A DNA stretch of 64,000 bases from NCBI RefSeq assembly GCF_037392515.1, contig NC_090283.1, positions 20,155,001-20,219,000 on the forward strand, written 5' to 3'. The notes below the pieces were generated by a model, which was given only the letters and a program-made list of their open reading frames with translations, was not told the DNA's origin and ran no database searches. Below are positions 1 to 11,605 of this stretch, in pieces. The position numbers and the translations under genes are program-made. Position 1 is the stretch's first letter; the number at the start of each line of letters is the position of its first letter. The stretch is from Haliotis asinina (lineage: Eukaryota; Mollusca; Gastropoda; Lepetellida; Haliotidae).

Positions 1-194
1 TGTTAGTTTTGTGGAAAAGCTGCCGAACTTTTTATTTCAGTTACGCGATTAGAAGCCTCAAAATGTTAAACATGTGTTCAACATCAGAGCTAACTGAAAT
101 ACGCATGTTTTTTCCGTGTTGTGGTCATTGACAGTGTGTAAAGTTTGTAGTTCCTTGGCACAGTTTTGATATGCATTTCTTGCATTGGTTTCAG

Positions 195-1610
195 TTCACT
201 GTGTACCTGGAAAAGAATCTCAGACATTTTACTACAATGTGGAGGGAATTACAGATGTGTCTTGGGACATTTTTCCCAAAGATGGGTATGTTTTACCTGT
301 TTGGACAGCCTGAAAATACCTTTGTAAGGGTAGCTATTAAGAAAATGGTTGTGTGAGTTGCCGCACACACCTGAGACAAAATGTCGTTGTAGTTGTTAGG
401 TTCTCGTGTTATCAATGTCTTTGGGTCATCGATTCTCTGACACCGTGTTTCATGATTATTGGATAGTGAATCAAAAGTCAAACACTGTTGTGTCGAACTT
501 TGGTGCGTCGAATGTGTCTTTCCCCGGATAATTTGCTGTTTGACTGTATAACGATATAGTCTAAATGAAACAGGAACATAGGCTCTACTTTTCATTTTTG
601 TAATTATTGATTTTATGGTGTGATGGTTCAAATATTGTGTAGTACATAATACCTTACATCCTGTCATTTGAGTCGCACAAAAAGTTACCAACGGCAACAG
701 GAAAAAATGAAGAACTGAAAATGAGTACAGCTATATACATTCCCGTACAATGCGGCAAAACAAAATTATGTACGGATCTGTAAGAGGAAAGAAAACCTAC
801 AAGAAAACCCCGGGCCTAGCAAAAGTACTGGTGCATAATGTTTTACTTTTTGTAATTTTAGGAAACACGTAGCCAAATTTCGAGCGACTGCTGGTGGTCG
901 CACGTATGGTCACAACACTGACCCGTTCCCGGACAACATCAAAGACCAAATTGGTAAAGTCGACAAGGTTGGTATATAGAGAATCTCACCCAAGTGTCTA
1001 CTGTTGTCAAGTATATCAATATGAGTTGGTAAAGTAACAAGTTAATACGGTTGGTCTATAGGCATAGGCTTAAAACCTTCTGAAGACCCGTCAAGGTCCG
1101 GGGTAGAATAGGCCTTCAGCAACCCATGCTTGACATAAAAGCAGAGTATGCTGTCGTAAGAGGCGACTAACGGAATAGGATGGCCAGGCTTGCTGACTTA
1201 GTTGACACATGTCATCGGTTCCTCACTGCGCCGATCGATGTTTATGCGCTTTATCATCACATAGCTGGAGTATTTCTGAATGCAGCGTTAAACTATAGTC
1301 ACACGCCGTCACTGTTTAATGTCCTATAATTATCATTACGCCAGTTTTCGCGTATTATTCACAATTGCTTTAACGCTTATATTCCTAAATTCAGAAGAGA
1401 ATAAAATGAAGTCGACAAAAAGTCCCATTACTGGGCAAACCGTCAAGTTGAGTACATGTGGAAAGTCGGCCTACTGTGGTGATCCCTAAACCTGAAAGGG
1501 CAATTCAAATTTGTACCTAAATGGTTTATTTTCATACAAAAACCAAGAGAGATTACCAAGTGAAGGTGAAGTCGAACAACCCCGAGATCAGAGATTATTT
1601 TCGTTGTTAG
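195..1610 (+). CDS. Partial small-protein gene, upstream paralogue of the 4.9-7.1 kb gene (unknown family)
   Basis: Function unknown. Three exons are visible: 195-285 (91 nt, after acceptor tttcag, before donor gtatgt), 862-967 (106 nt, after acceptor ttttag, before gttggt) and 1548-1610 (ending in TAG). Exon 1 reads as a compact domain start containing SQTFYYNVEG and SWDIFPKDG; exon 2 reads KHVAKFRATAGGRTYG then HNTDPFPDNIKDQIGKVDK; exon 3 contains RDYQVKVKSNNPEIRDYF. Phases (1-2, 2-0, 0-stop) and the 106-nt exon length match the downstream gene exactly, and WDI...DG|K aligns with WEI...NG|E. The first coding exon is not resolved; an acceptor-like tract at 29-40 followed by an ATG at 72 is a candidate. 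The acceptor of exon 3 (ccaag) lacks a strong pyrimidine tract, so the 3' join is uncertain and a decayed copy is possible. No signal peptide or membrane segment is visible. Confidence 0.6.
1085..1312 (+). repeat. SINE-like 250-bp repeat (actcac-tailed family), diverged
   Basis: The copy starts at 'aggtccggggtagaatagg', runs through 'cgtaagaggcgactaacgg' and 'gacacatgtcatcggttcc', and ends in a degraded 'gctggagtatttctgaatgc' tail. It lies in the intron between exons 862-967 and 1548-1610. This family is called the 250-bp family below. Confidence 0.8.
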
Positions 1611-4465
1611 ATTACCAAAACAAAGAACTCCAAACACATCAACGAATGGAAAAAATGTGAAGAGTTCCTCAGTCGGTTTGATATTGTAATAGAACGTATC
1701 ATCATTAGAATCATTAGAATTTGTGTCTTGCCCTGATATATAAATAATGCCTTGTGACTAAACTGTGACTACCCTGAACTTGCCTGTCTACACGACATGT
1801 TGTTTAGTGAGCGCCATGAAATATATGTATAACATTTCTGTCTCTTTTTCTCTTGTCCAAAAAAACCCATTATATTTGAAGCCTGAAACAAAGGTGATTC
1901 GGAATCAGTACGGCCTGGCGCAGTCGTTGATTGTACATCAAGAAATCTAGAACTTGAAATACCCATCAAGTAATTAAAACTGATCATGATTTTCAATGTA
2001 TAGTCCTGTTCTTGTTGACATCACTACGTATGCTGAATGCTTTCGCAGATATATGTTCTGCCCAGTAAACTTTGTTGCAGAACACAGGATCAAGAAAATC
2101 AAGAACAGGCATTGCCATTTTATGTAGGTTAAGAAGTTAATATTTTCTTTATAACAAACAAATCCAGAGCCGAATCCGGTACCACTCCCGTAGTTACCAT
2201 TCCTCGAAATGGAAAATAACAGTTCCATCTCTTGCCTACTGTGTTTGAAGAGTTGGGTTCAACGTAAGCTGGAATAGTGTTTCATTGCTATAACAGCGTG
2301 ACAACTCGATGTAGGAACGAGGACAAGGACGCTGTTCTCACACACGTTTACCACTAGTTTCTCAGTTGGCCAGAGTGATGCTCTTTGTGTCAATCACTGG
2401 ATAGTGGGATTGTGGACTAGAGTACATGCCAACGGCTCTCATATAGTGGGAAAACATTTGGGAGGATCGATTTGCCACGAATGTACATTTATTTTACATA
2501 AGTATTCAATTTCACAGCTTCTGAACCACAGTGCTGTCGTGTGTATTAGTGTGTTAGTATCAATGTTGTGTATGTCACTAGACAGCCAAGACAGTCACTA
2601 GACAGTCACTAGACACTAGACAGCTATGCCGATTGTACCCCACACACATATCAATCCATGCATGTTTAAATTATGCACATGTTGGTAGGAATTTATACTT
2701 ATGCAGTCTCGAGGTGCGTATGCATGATTATGCATGCAAAAGAAATTTGTCACTACAATTAGCAATTAAGTTTTGAGAAGGCCAAAGGTCTAGGGTACCA
2801 ACTGTAAAATGAGTTGAGGAATACCGTGTGCATGTTAACTTTGTTGATCATTACATACTACGATGTTACGGGTTATTCAAACATGGCTGGCCTGTAGCCA
2901 ACATTTGCGTCGTGCTCTTGTTAAATAACTCGGAACTGATGTCATGGACAATATGTGGGTTTATATATACGTTCGTCCTGAATGCATGGTAGGAGTGGCA
3001 CATGGATGTGTGTGAATAGGGGAGACTCAACTAACACATTTCTATATCCAATAAGTAATGAAAAGGTTGATTTAGTTAATTGTAAAACTATCACTGAGGT
3101 CAGTTTGAGAACAAATCAACAGGAATATAAATACACACTACCACACCCTTTTCATGAAAGAGAAAGTATGTAGAAAGCATTGTCGATTGAGCAATTTGAA
3201 TATATCATGTGTTTATGAAAAGTGACGGTAGCAAGTCTTCGTATTTATAGAAATGACTCGATGGTTTCACCGGTACCCAGGTGAAGATAAGACACAAGAT
3301 ATGACCTGCACACTTCAACCACAAGACTACCCCCGCGACGCTTGTATTCCCTAGACGACAGAAATAGCCCGTAACATGGAGATTATTATTATGGAGCTCC
3401 CTGTACATCCCTGGTCTCTAAATAATATCTCATTTTCTTGGTTTTCTATGACTACAGTGGCGCTGATTAACCTTAACATATTTCTTACAATGGACAATGG
3501 CATGGTTTGAAGACCCAACCGAAACAAGGAACGCCCATATCGGCAGCACCGCGAATAAATATGTAGATGAAATGGGACCCATATGACGATACCTCTAGAA
3601 CATGCTGCACGTGACAGTGACGTCATCCTTACGGGACTGAGTTGGCAGCAATTTAAGACCTAAATTGCATGACTTTCCAGGAATGCATTTCATTTAAAAT
3701 AGATCACAGCTCAGTTCCAGGAATTTGGGAGACAGATTACACATATATATGTGTACAGAGGGGATATATATTATCAAACTGGCACCAAGGAGTCGACAGG
3801 TAGGACACTTGAGGTTTTACAGTTCGATTTGTTACATTTTATTCAGACCAACGACCTGCATAAATAGTTAAACGCTATAAGTGTATACAAGTAGCAGTGT
3901 ATACAAGTATATACTATTTTGTGGTGTTTTATTTTAATAAGCGCGAATGAACAATAATATTATTTGTCTCGAACACATTTTGTATTTTGGAATAAATTAC
4001 CTTTAAAATACTGCAAGATTTCTTTTTTCATAAACGATAGTGAAGAAATCAATCTGAGCGTCATGCATGCTCAATGAATTTTGAATTTTAAAAATTTACT
4101 CTATTAAAATCACGAGTTGAGATAAATGACCAATACAAATATCAAACTGCTTTTAAGGGGTCAGCAGATTTTCCAAAAGACTAAATGTTTTATCCTACTT
4201 AATCTTTATACGACATTTGTATTTTGATTGGACCTTTGTAAAGAAACAGCAACATTTGATTGCCACAAATCTAGAAGGTTGCGATTAACATTAATTGTTT
4301 CACAGAACTTTGGAGTGTAAAGATAACTTATGTCTAGCATATTAATGATGTCCGCCCTTAATAAATGACTGCGTAATTACCGTTGCTGTTGTTAAAGCCT
4401 TAGTTATGTAAACAGTCCAAAAATAGATCCACGTCATTAAATTTCTACTGCACAAGTGACGGGCT
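1611..4465. other. Intergenic stretch between the two paralogues; no gene seen
   Basis: AT-rich sequence with no exon pair I can support. It contains a small run of 'agtcactagac' repeats at 2577-2625 and a repeated 'agtgtatacaagta' near 3888-3915. Confidence 0.6.
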
Positions 4466-4466
4466 C

Positions 4467-4510
4467 TGATTGGATGAATACTGTTATAACATTACGTCAA
4501 TAAATATAGA
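4467..4510 (+). promoter_or_regulatory. Promoter-like cluster: inverted CCAAT, CRE-like, TATA-like
   Basis: In 44 bases the sequence shows tgattgg (inverted CCAAT core, 4469-4473), ttacgtca (one base from the TGACGTCA CRE, 4492-4499) and taaatata (4501-4508). The order and spacing fit a core promoter with initiation roughly 25-30 bases downstream, just before the 5'UTR exon. The role is inferred from motif order and position. Confidence 0.45.
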
Positions 4511-4529
4511 TATGCGTCGAAGTTATTTC

Positions 4530-4599
4530 AGTTGTTGAATGTAATTTCTCTGTTGCAGGTTAACAGTTCGTAGAATATCTTTTTATCAGTTAATGAAAG
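4530..4599 (+). other. Probable 5'UTR exon of the 107-residue protein gene
   Basis: The exon ends at donor gaaag|gtaaac (4600). The next acceptor, tttccag, is at 4850-4856. The 5' end is only placed by distance from the TATA-like motif. It contains no long open frame. Confidence 0.4.
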
Positions 4600-4880
4600 G
4601 TAAACAAGAACTGGCTATAAATGTGAAATGACTGTCAGGATAATAATTTCATATTGTGATTTTTTAACTTCAGGAATATGGTGAGGTTAAAAGAGAGACC
4701 TATGGCAGTTTCACGGAGAAATAACATCTGATTACGGCTTTATATCATTCGTATGTCTGCAAAATTACTCGTAGATTTACATAGCATATCAAAACTGTTT
4801 GTATTACACAGAGTATGAGGTTAGATAAATTATTGAGTATTCCTTTTCATTTCCAGATCTAATCCCGTGTTTTCACAGAA

Positions 4881-7129
4881 ATGGCATCTGAGCAGTATGA
4901 ACGTCTGAATGGTAAGCTATATTTTTTATTAGATTCCATACTGATGATATAAATGTTATATCCCTTAACTAATGGTACTAAATTATACCATATGCTAATA
5001 GTACTATTATTGTTATATACTGCACTAATTATGTGATTGTTATATTCTGCACTAATAATGCTATTTTTGTTATAACTTTCGCTAATGATGGTATTATTGT
5101 TATATTCTCCACTAATGATAATATTATTGTTTCTCGTCACGAGATACCGTCGATATGACTCTGAATATTTACCCATTAACTATTGTTGTCATGTCCTACA
5201 ATAACGGTATTGTTAATGCTATATCTTTCGGTAAAGGTATTTATGTTATATCTTACAGTAAAGGCCGTATCACTGATTGGTAATATTGCTGTCACATCCA
5301 AAGCTATGGGTATTCTGGTATATCCTGCAAAGTGGAGATATTGTTAATTTCTCCAAGAATACAATCAGAAAACCCTTCAGTAATGTTATTGCTGTAACCA
5401 TAACTAAAGGGGTTATTACAGCTCACCCCTCTACCCACGGTAATATTTCTGTAGTAGTCCTTGCCCCATTCTGGGTGTCCCCTACCGTCATCTTGCTGGA
5501 ATGTTACTAAGAGCGGAGTAAAACAATACTCACTCACTGTAATCGTTGCATTATGTACTTCCGTCTTTATATATCGTTCAATTTGAACAACTGCACCTAG
5601 AATCACCATATTTTGTTTCAGTTCAAATTGACGAGGACTCATCGGGATGCTGTTCCAGTACCAAGTACCTTGTTTTACGATACCCCATGACTGGAAAGAG
5701 CAATCCATCGTGGGAGATAGTTTCAATAAATGGGTATGTCTCATTCCATTTTGTGCACAGAGCCACATCGGATGTTTTGATAATAACTTCTTCTTGAATG
5801 AAAAACAATTTCTGCCTTTCTCATGTGTGATTGCAAACATGGTGATGCGATATAGTTTGCTGAAAGTGGTTGAAAAGGCCGTTCGTAAGCACATTTGTTA
5901 CTATTGATCCCATCCACTAATAGCACACCCGTTAAGGTCTACCCGGGGTAGAATTGGCCTTCACCAACCCATGCTTGCCATAAAAGGCGACTATGCTTGT
6001 CGTAAGAGGCGACTAACGGGATCGGGTGGTCAGATTCGCTGACTTTGTTGACATATGTCATCGGTTCCCAATCACGCAGGTGCATGCTCATGCTGTTGAT
6101 CACTTGACTGTCTGATCCAGACTAGATTATTTACAGACTGATGGAATGTTGCTGAGTGCGGCGTAAAACTCACTCACTGACTCACTCATCCCTATTTGCA
6201 TTACTTCTTTGTGTTTAACTTACTAGATATTGTCTTCAGTAACACATGCTTGTCACAGGAAGCGACTAAAGGGATCAGGTGGTCAGACTGGCTGACTTTG
6301 TTGACACATGTAATCGGATCTCTGCTGTGCAGGTCGATGCTGCCCATAATGACCTTGACATTGACAGCTGATACTGTTGATCACAAGGTTGTCTAGATTG
6401 TATTAAATAAGTTCACAGTTAGGGGAACAACACACGCGCTGAAATAAAACACAATATTGTCTTTTGTTCCGTCTCACTCGAATATCTTTTCCAGTCAATA
6501 TACTATCTGTATTTCTTTCCTACTTAGTGAATACAGAGTTGAGTTCAAAGCAGAGGGAAATGGGAAGACGTATTGTCACAGATCACGCAACTTCTCCCTC
6601 GCCATCAAGAAACTCATGGAAAATCCGGAGATGGTTCGTGCTGGTTACATACGCCCGTGTTGCACTTAACATATACAAATTGAAATACACGCCTTTACTC
6701 CTAGGATGTTTTCTTGCTTTGTTCGTTAACGCAGCACCGAGCAATATGTCAGCTATATTGTGAATGGGTGTACATAAAAGAGTCTGTACCAGACGATCCA
6801 TTAAGCATCGATCTATCTGGGATCCAATGAACCGTTTTAGCCAAATCAGTAAGCCAAGTCAATGTCGTTAGTCTCCTCTTGCGACAAGTGTAGCTTACTG
6901 ATGGCTCTTTGTAACCCGAACCTTTATGGGTCCACAAGAAATACACTGATATCAATTTTCCATTCTTGATTATGGCAATAATACCCGAAGGTCAGGGTAG
7001 GGTTCTGCTTCGAATTGTTAAATTGATATGGTATATTGTAATGATTGGTTTCAGGTACCGACCAAAGTTGACTACGAGGTGAGGATTGTGAAAGACCCTT
7101 CGGTCGAGTTGAGCAGATATTTTCTATAA
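4881..7129 (+). CDS. 107-residue protein of unknown family, four coding exons
   Basis: Function unknown. Coding exons are 4881-4911, 5622-5733, 6528-6633 and 7055-7129 (stop TAA). Splice phases are 1, 2 and 0, and the total is 321 coding bases plus stop. The ATG at 4881 lies in an exon starting at 4857 and follows 'cacagaa' (A-rich Kozak context). The protein starts MASEQYERLN, continues with a stretch containing STKYLVLRYPMTGKSNP, then WEIVSINGEYRVEFKAEG, NGKTYCHRSRNFSLAIKKLM, and ends VDYEVRIVKDPSVELSRYFL. It has no signal peptide or membrane helix, so it is probably cytosolic or nuclear. It looks like one compact alpha/beta domain. The third donor (atg|gttcgt) is weak but has the same form and place as aag|gttggt in the upstream paralogue. 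If that donor is not used, exon 6528 runs on to a TAA at 6667-6669. Introns carry SINE copies. Confidence 0.75.
5463..5541 (+). repeat. tRNA-headed SINE, 3' part
   Basis: It matches the SINE body and tail: 'cattctgggtgtccccta', 'cttgctggaatgttacta', then 'gcggagtaaaac' and 'actcactcact'. It lies in an intron of the 107-residue protein gene. Confidence 0.75.
5928..6187 (+). repeat. 250-bp family SINE-like repeat, near full length
   Basis: It runs from 'cacccgttaaggtctacccg' through 'gccataaaaggcgactatgc', 'cgtaagaggcgactaacggg' and 'gttgacatatgtcatcgg' to 'ggaatgttgctgagtgcggc' and a cactcac tail. It is the best plus-strand example of the family here and lies in an intron. Confidence 0.9.
6236..6400 (+). 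repeat. 250-bp family repeat, truncated
   Basis: Middle part of the family ('acatgcttgtcacaggaagc', 'gttgacacatgtaatcgg'). It lies 50 bases after a fuller copy and in the same direction, inside the same intron. Confidence 0.7.
6735..6905 (-). repeat. 250-bp family repeat, diverged
   Basis: Minus-strand copy ('gtaccagacgatccattaag', 'gtctcctcttgcgacaag'). It lies in the last intron of the 107-residue protein gene. Confidence 0.65.
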
Positions 7130-7477
7130 CTGGCTCACAACGAAAGAATTAGATTGTCGTCATCGCAAGACTGAAAACCTTTGACCTGTTTGCTGCACCA
7201 TCGGTTAAAGTCAACGTTATGTTTGAATCTGAGAGGGTGGCGTTGTAGACCGCAGACTAGTGACAATGATAGTAGAGGAACATTGTGTTGTAATACCTTT
7301 GTATCAAGTAGTAAAACTGTAATCAATACTGCTGTTGTTGCTTGAAGCATATTCAGTCTTAGCTCAGCTGAATGAAGCCCAAGAGTATTGTTTCTCATAG
7401 ATATTTGATCTGATGTCACTTAATAATTCAATTTTTTTTCTGCTCCTTTGTGGTCACCGAAAGCGGTGAGGTGTCCT

Positions 7478-7590
7478 GGAGAAAAAGCATGTTGCTCGTC
7501 GCGCTGAAGACACTAGTTTTATGGCCCAGAGAGGTACAATGCATGAAACCATTTTGGTGTCCCCGCTGTATTGCTTGCTTACCACACTGA
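7478..7590 (+). repeat. tRNA-headed SINE, decayed
   Basis: Recognisable pieces are 'gttgctcgtcgcgctgaagac' read in two parts, 'ggtacaatgcatgaaacc' and 'ttggtgtccccgctgt'. The B-box region is destroyed. It lies about 350 bases after the stop of the 107-residue protein gene. Confidence 0.6.
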
Positions 7591-8400
7591 TTACGGGGTG
7601 GTCAGGTAGTTTAGTAGCAGAAGCCTTTCCTCGCCATGATTAAGTCGGGAGGATATTACATGGGAATATCCAACACAGTGATGTAACTGACATATTTCAA
7701 GTGCACGGCGTAAAACCATCTTCTTCATGTTTTCATACCTTGTTTGAAATTCCTTGACACAACCTGTTATAAACTCGGATTCGCTTATCTCTGCGATAAA
7801 TCACTTTAGATGAAAGCATAATGTCTTCCCAAGCTTATGCAACCTTCGTCCACATTTTATAACGTCAAAAAGGATTTCCAAGTACTTAAAAAAAATCACA
7901 GAAAATGCCCACATCTTGATTTTTATGTAAACAAGTAATACGTTTTCAAACAGAAAATACAACGCCAAAGTGAGAACGTTGGTAATGGGAGAATGATGCT
8001 TCGAGTCACGAAATTATCTATCAGAACCAAATTATTGTACTATCCGTGATAGACTGATGTTTCGAACAGAACAGAACACATCACGTTTACTCATAAAAAT
8101 TTCAGTCAACAGAGCATCTCTTCAACGTTACAAAATAAATTTTACTTTCGGAGCATGGAGACAGGACATTTCACAGTTTTGCTAGATACAACTGAGAAAT
8201 CTTTTTACAGACTGTAATACTTGAAACAAAACACGAAAAGGCACAGTAAAGTTATTGCCAGTATTAAAACTTGTGTTTGTTAATTATTGAGTGTTTAAAA
8301 GGCATGATATGAATATATGTGACGGTGATTTGAAGTTCTTGTCTTCCGAGCAGTTGCTTCTGGGGTACTTATATCATCTCAGATTCCCGCTGCGGACAAG
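7591..8400. other. Unassigned intergenic sequence
   Basis: No supported exon, RNA gene or repeat was found between the decayed SINE and the 54-bp array. Confidence 0.5.
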
Positions 8401-9845
8401 GAGTGCCATTAGGTTTGGGTAATTGTGAACTACACAACCGGCTCCAGGTACATGGAGTGCCATTAGGTTTGAGGAATTATAAACTACACAACCGGCCCCA
8501 AGTACATGGAGCGCCATAAGGTTTGGATAATTTTACACTACACAACCGGTCCCAAGTACATGGAGTGCCATTAGGTTTGGGTAATTATGATCTACTCAAC
8601 CGGTCCCAAGTACATGGAGCGCCATTAGGTTTGGGTAATTATGAACTACTCAACCAGTCCCAAGTACATGGAGCGCCATTAGGTTTGGGTAATTATGAAC
8701 TACTCAACCAGTCCCAAGTACATGGAGCGCCATTAGGTTTGGGTAATTATGAACTACTCAACCGGTCCCAAGTACATGGAGTGCCATTAGGTTTCGGTAA
8801 TTATGAACTACTCAACCGGTCCCAAGTACATGGAGTGCCATTAGGTTTCGGTAATTATGAACTACTCAACCAGTCCCAAGTACATGGAGTGCCATTAGGT
8901 TTGGGTAATTATGAACTACTCAACCAGTCCCAAGTACATGGAGCGCCATTAGGTTTGGGTAATTATGAACTACTCAACCAGTCCCAAGTACATGGAGCGC
9001 CATTAGGTTTGGGTAATTATGAACTACTCAACCGGTCCCAAGTACATGGAGTGCCATTAGGTTTCGGTAATTATGAACTACTCAACCGGTCCCAAGTACA
9101 TGGAGTGCCATTAGGTTTCGGTAATTATGAACTACTCAACCAGTCCCAAGTACATGGAGTGCCATTAGGTTTGGGTAATTATGAACTACTCAACCGGTCC
9201 CAAGTACATGGAGCGCCATTAGGTTTGGGTAATTATGAACTACTCAACCGGTCCCAAGTACATGGAGCGCCATTAGGTTTGGGTAATTATGAACTACTCA
9301 ACCGGTCCCAAGTACATGGAGCGCCATTAGGTTTGGGTAATTATGAACTACTCAACCGGTCCCAAGTACATGGAGTGCCATTAGGTTTGGGTAATTATGA
9401 ACTACTCAACCGGTCCCAAGTACATGGAGCGCCATTAGGTTTGGGTAATTATGAACTACTCAACCGGTCCCAAGTACATGGAGTGCCATTAGGTTTCGGT
9501 AATTATGAACTACTCAACCGGTCCCAAGTACATGGAGTGCCATTAGGTTTCGGTAATTATGAACTACTCAACCAGTCCCAAGTACATGGAGTGCCATTAG
9601 GTTTGGGTAGTTATGAACTACTCAACCAGTCCCAAGTACATGGAGTGCCATTAGGTTTCGGTAATTATGAACTACTCAACCAGTCCCAAGTACATGGAGT
9701 GCCATTAGGTTTCGGTAATTATGAACTACTCAACCAGTCCCAAGTACATGGAGTGCCATTAGGTTTGGGTAATTATGAACTACTCAACGGGTCCCAAGTA
9801 CATGGAGCGCCATTAGGTTTGGGTAATTATGAACTACTCAACCAG
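8401..9845 (+). repeat. 54-bp minisatellite, about 27 units, with a fortuitous 457-codon open frame
   Basis: The unit contains 'ccaagtacatggagcgccat' and 'taggtttgggtaattatgaa'. The first two or three units are diverged, while the rest differ at only a few sites. The plus-strand frame 8523-9896 stays open through 24 units because 54 is divisible by three; each unit reads NYELLNQSQVHG then APLGLG. The unit variants are cag/cgg, gcg/gtg and ttg/ttc, which change Q/R, A/V and L/F; apart from rare one-off substitutions I saw no others in the main body, and I noticed no silent variant. A coding exon under constraint would show the opposite, so I do not call a gene. A block of five variant units (270 bp) is repeated exactly twice (8637-8906, 8907-9176). 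Confidence 0.95.
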
Positions 9846-11235
9846 ATAAATGTTAATATATTGCATCATTATCAAATAAAAATATGCAATATTTAACTAT
9901 CAAACAGGCCCTTATTGATTGTAGCTTCGTTTGTCCAAACAGACATAATGTCATGCAAACATTTAACTGAAAGCACACTTCTCCACTCAGTTTACTTTAT
10001 CTCATGTGGTTAATCCTGATACTCCAACAAGTCAGAAGACGTAAGTTTGTGAACGACCAGGACTTAGTCCTTGACATGAATTCAGATGCAATGATATATG
10101 TCAACCAAGTCAGAGAGCCTGCCCACCTGCCCGTGACTTGTAAACACTATTATGTTGAACTTGTGTGTGTCGAACATACGGTTTTCTCGAAGTAAGAGGC
10201 TTAAGAGGTCGTTCGGCGTTTGTATCTGTATATTTCAAGGTTAAAACGTGTATGGATTGATCTTGATAAATTATGCAGTAGGATTGAGTGTTGAACTTTG
10301 ATATGTCGAATTTATATATATATAAGGTGTCTCGAACTTCCTTTTTCTCGAAGTAAGAGTTTGGTCCTATCTTATTCCATTGTGGGCTTGTTGCTGTTTA
10401 TGTCGAACCTGAAACAGCTGGAAGTAATCACGTGGGTCCCTTCAACCTCGACACAAGTGTCGTGATATAAGGGATACTTAATGGCCCAGGCTTCACTTTG
10501 AGACAACAGTGAAGTCGACACACATGGTGTTTGAGTGCTGCTATATTAGTATTGACTGTCGATCATTGCATACACACATAGTGATACGATTCAGACCCGG
10601 ATAATGCTTTTTGAGAAAAAGAGGTGGGTGGGATAAGCGTATGTTCTTACTGAAAACAAAGATAATACCCTGCACACATAAGTGGATAAAGTAGTTCAAG
10701 GGGGATTTTTGAAAGTCTAAGTGAATCGTAGCTAAACGTTGAGTAAACACTTCAGCTGAGTGCATCATAATGTTACCGTGTATCTAATCTATCACAATTA
10801 ATTTTTCTTCGTGCTGAGTACTGATGGATTGTGCAAGGGACATAATTCCTACGAACAGAGAAGAAATGCCCAACAATGAACAGTGGCATCTGTCTAAATA
10901 TTGCAAAGCGTTCATACTTGGGAGGAAATTCACGTTTACACATAACAAAGTGATAATTATATAAGGCAGTAGAACACGTAAGTATTCTCTGCCTAAAGGA
11001 ACATGAATTGAATGAAAACTATCTTACAAGACAACACCACGTCACTATCATCGGGAGTGTTGCCCTTACACCTGTTATTAAAAGTCACTTTTCTTTTCCC
11101 AGTGGTGATTTGACGCTTTGCAATATCAGGTATTTCGTCGTTCGGTTCCTTTTACCCATTAGTTTATTTACAAATGTGCCATGCTAGTGGTTGGGTGAAT
11201 GCCACACTCGTCAAAAACATCGCATCTTGACACGA
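9846..11235. other. Unassigned intergenic sequence with small repeats
   Basis: A minus-strand scrap of the 250-bp family is visible at about 10,090-10,130 ('gtcaaccaagtcagagagcc'). A motif ending 'ttttctcgaagtaagag' occurs at 10,181-10,198 and again near 10,343-10,360, each after a 'cgaac' box, which suggests a decayed transposon. No gene is supported. Confidence 0.5.
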
Positions 11236-11240
11236 TGTAT

Positions 11241-11259
11241 GCACACACACACACACACA

Positions 11260-11343
<84 letters not shown>

Positions 11344-11432
11344 CATACATACATATAGTGTGTGTGTGTGTATAAATATATATGTATAGTGTGTGTGCGT
11401 GTATGTATACACAAACATACACACTATATATA
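11241..11432. repeat. Compound microsatellite: CA, CT, CA, TA, GT
   Basis: Successive runs of (ac)n, (tc)n, (ac)n, (at)n and (tg)n follow each other without unique sequence. The CA runs and later TG runs are inverted relative to each other and could fold back. Confidence 0.95.
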
Positions 11433-11457
11433 CGCTTTGCAATGAAATATTCGAGTT

Positions 11458-11530
11458 ATATGGCAACGATCTGTAAATAATCGAGGCTATACCAGACAAT
11501 CCAGCATAAGCTGCCAATGTCAAGGTCATC
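11458..11530 (-). repeat. 250-bp family repeat, fragment
   Basis: Contains 'gatctgtaaataatcgagg' and 'ccagacaatccagcataag', the minus-strand inner part of the family. Confidence 0.65.
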
Positions 11531-11605
11531 TATGGTCGACAAGTGAATATGATGGCCGATGATTTTGGAGAAATACTTCCTCTAGTGGAATGCCTCTGTC
11601 GATCG

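Noticed and set aside
8523-9896. 457-codon repetitive open frame as a real protein gene
   Set aside because: The frame exists because the 54-bp unit has no stop. The unit variants I identified are amino-acid changing, the first ATG lies in a diverged unit, and no promoter or splice sites were seen.
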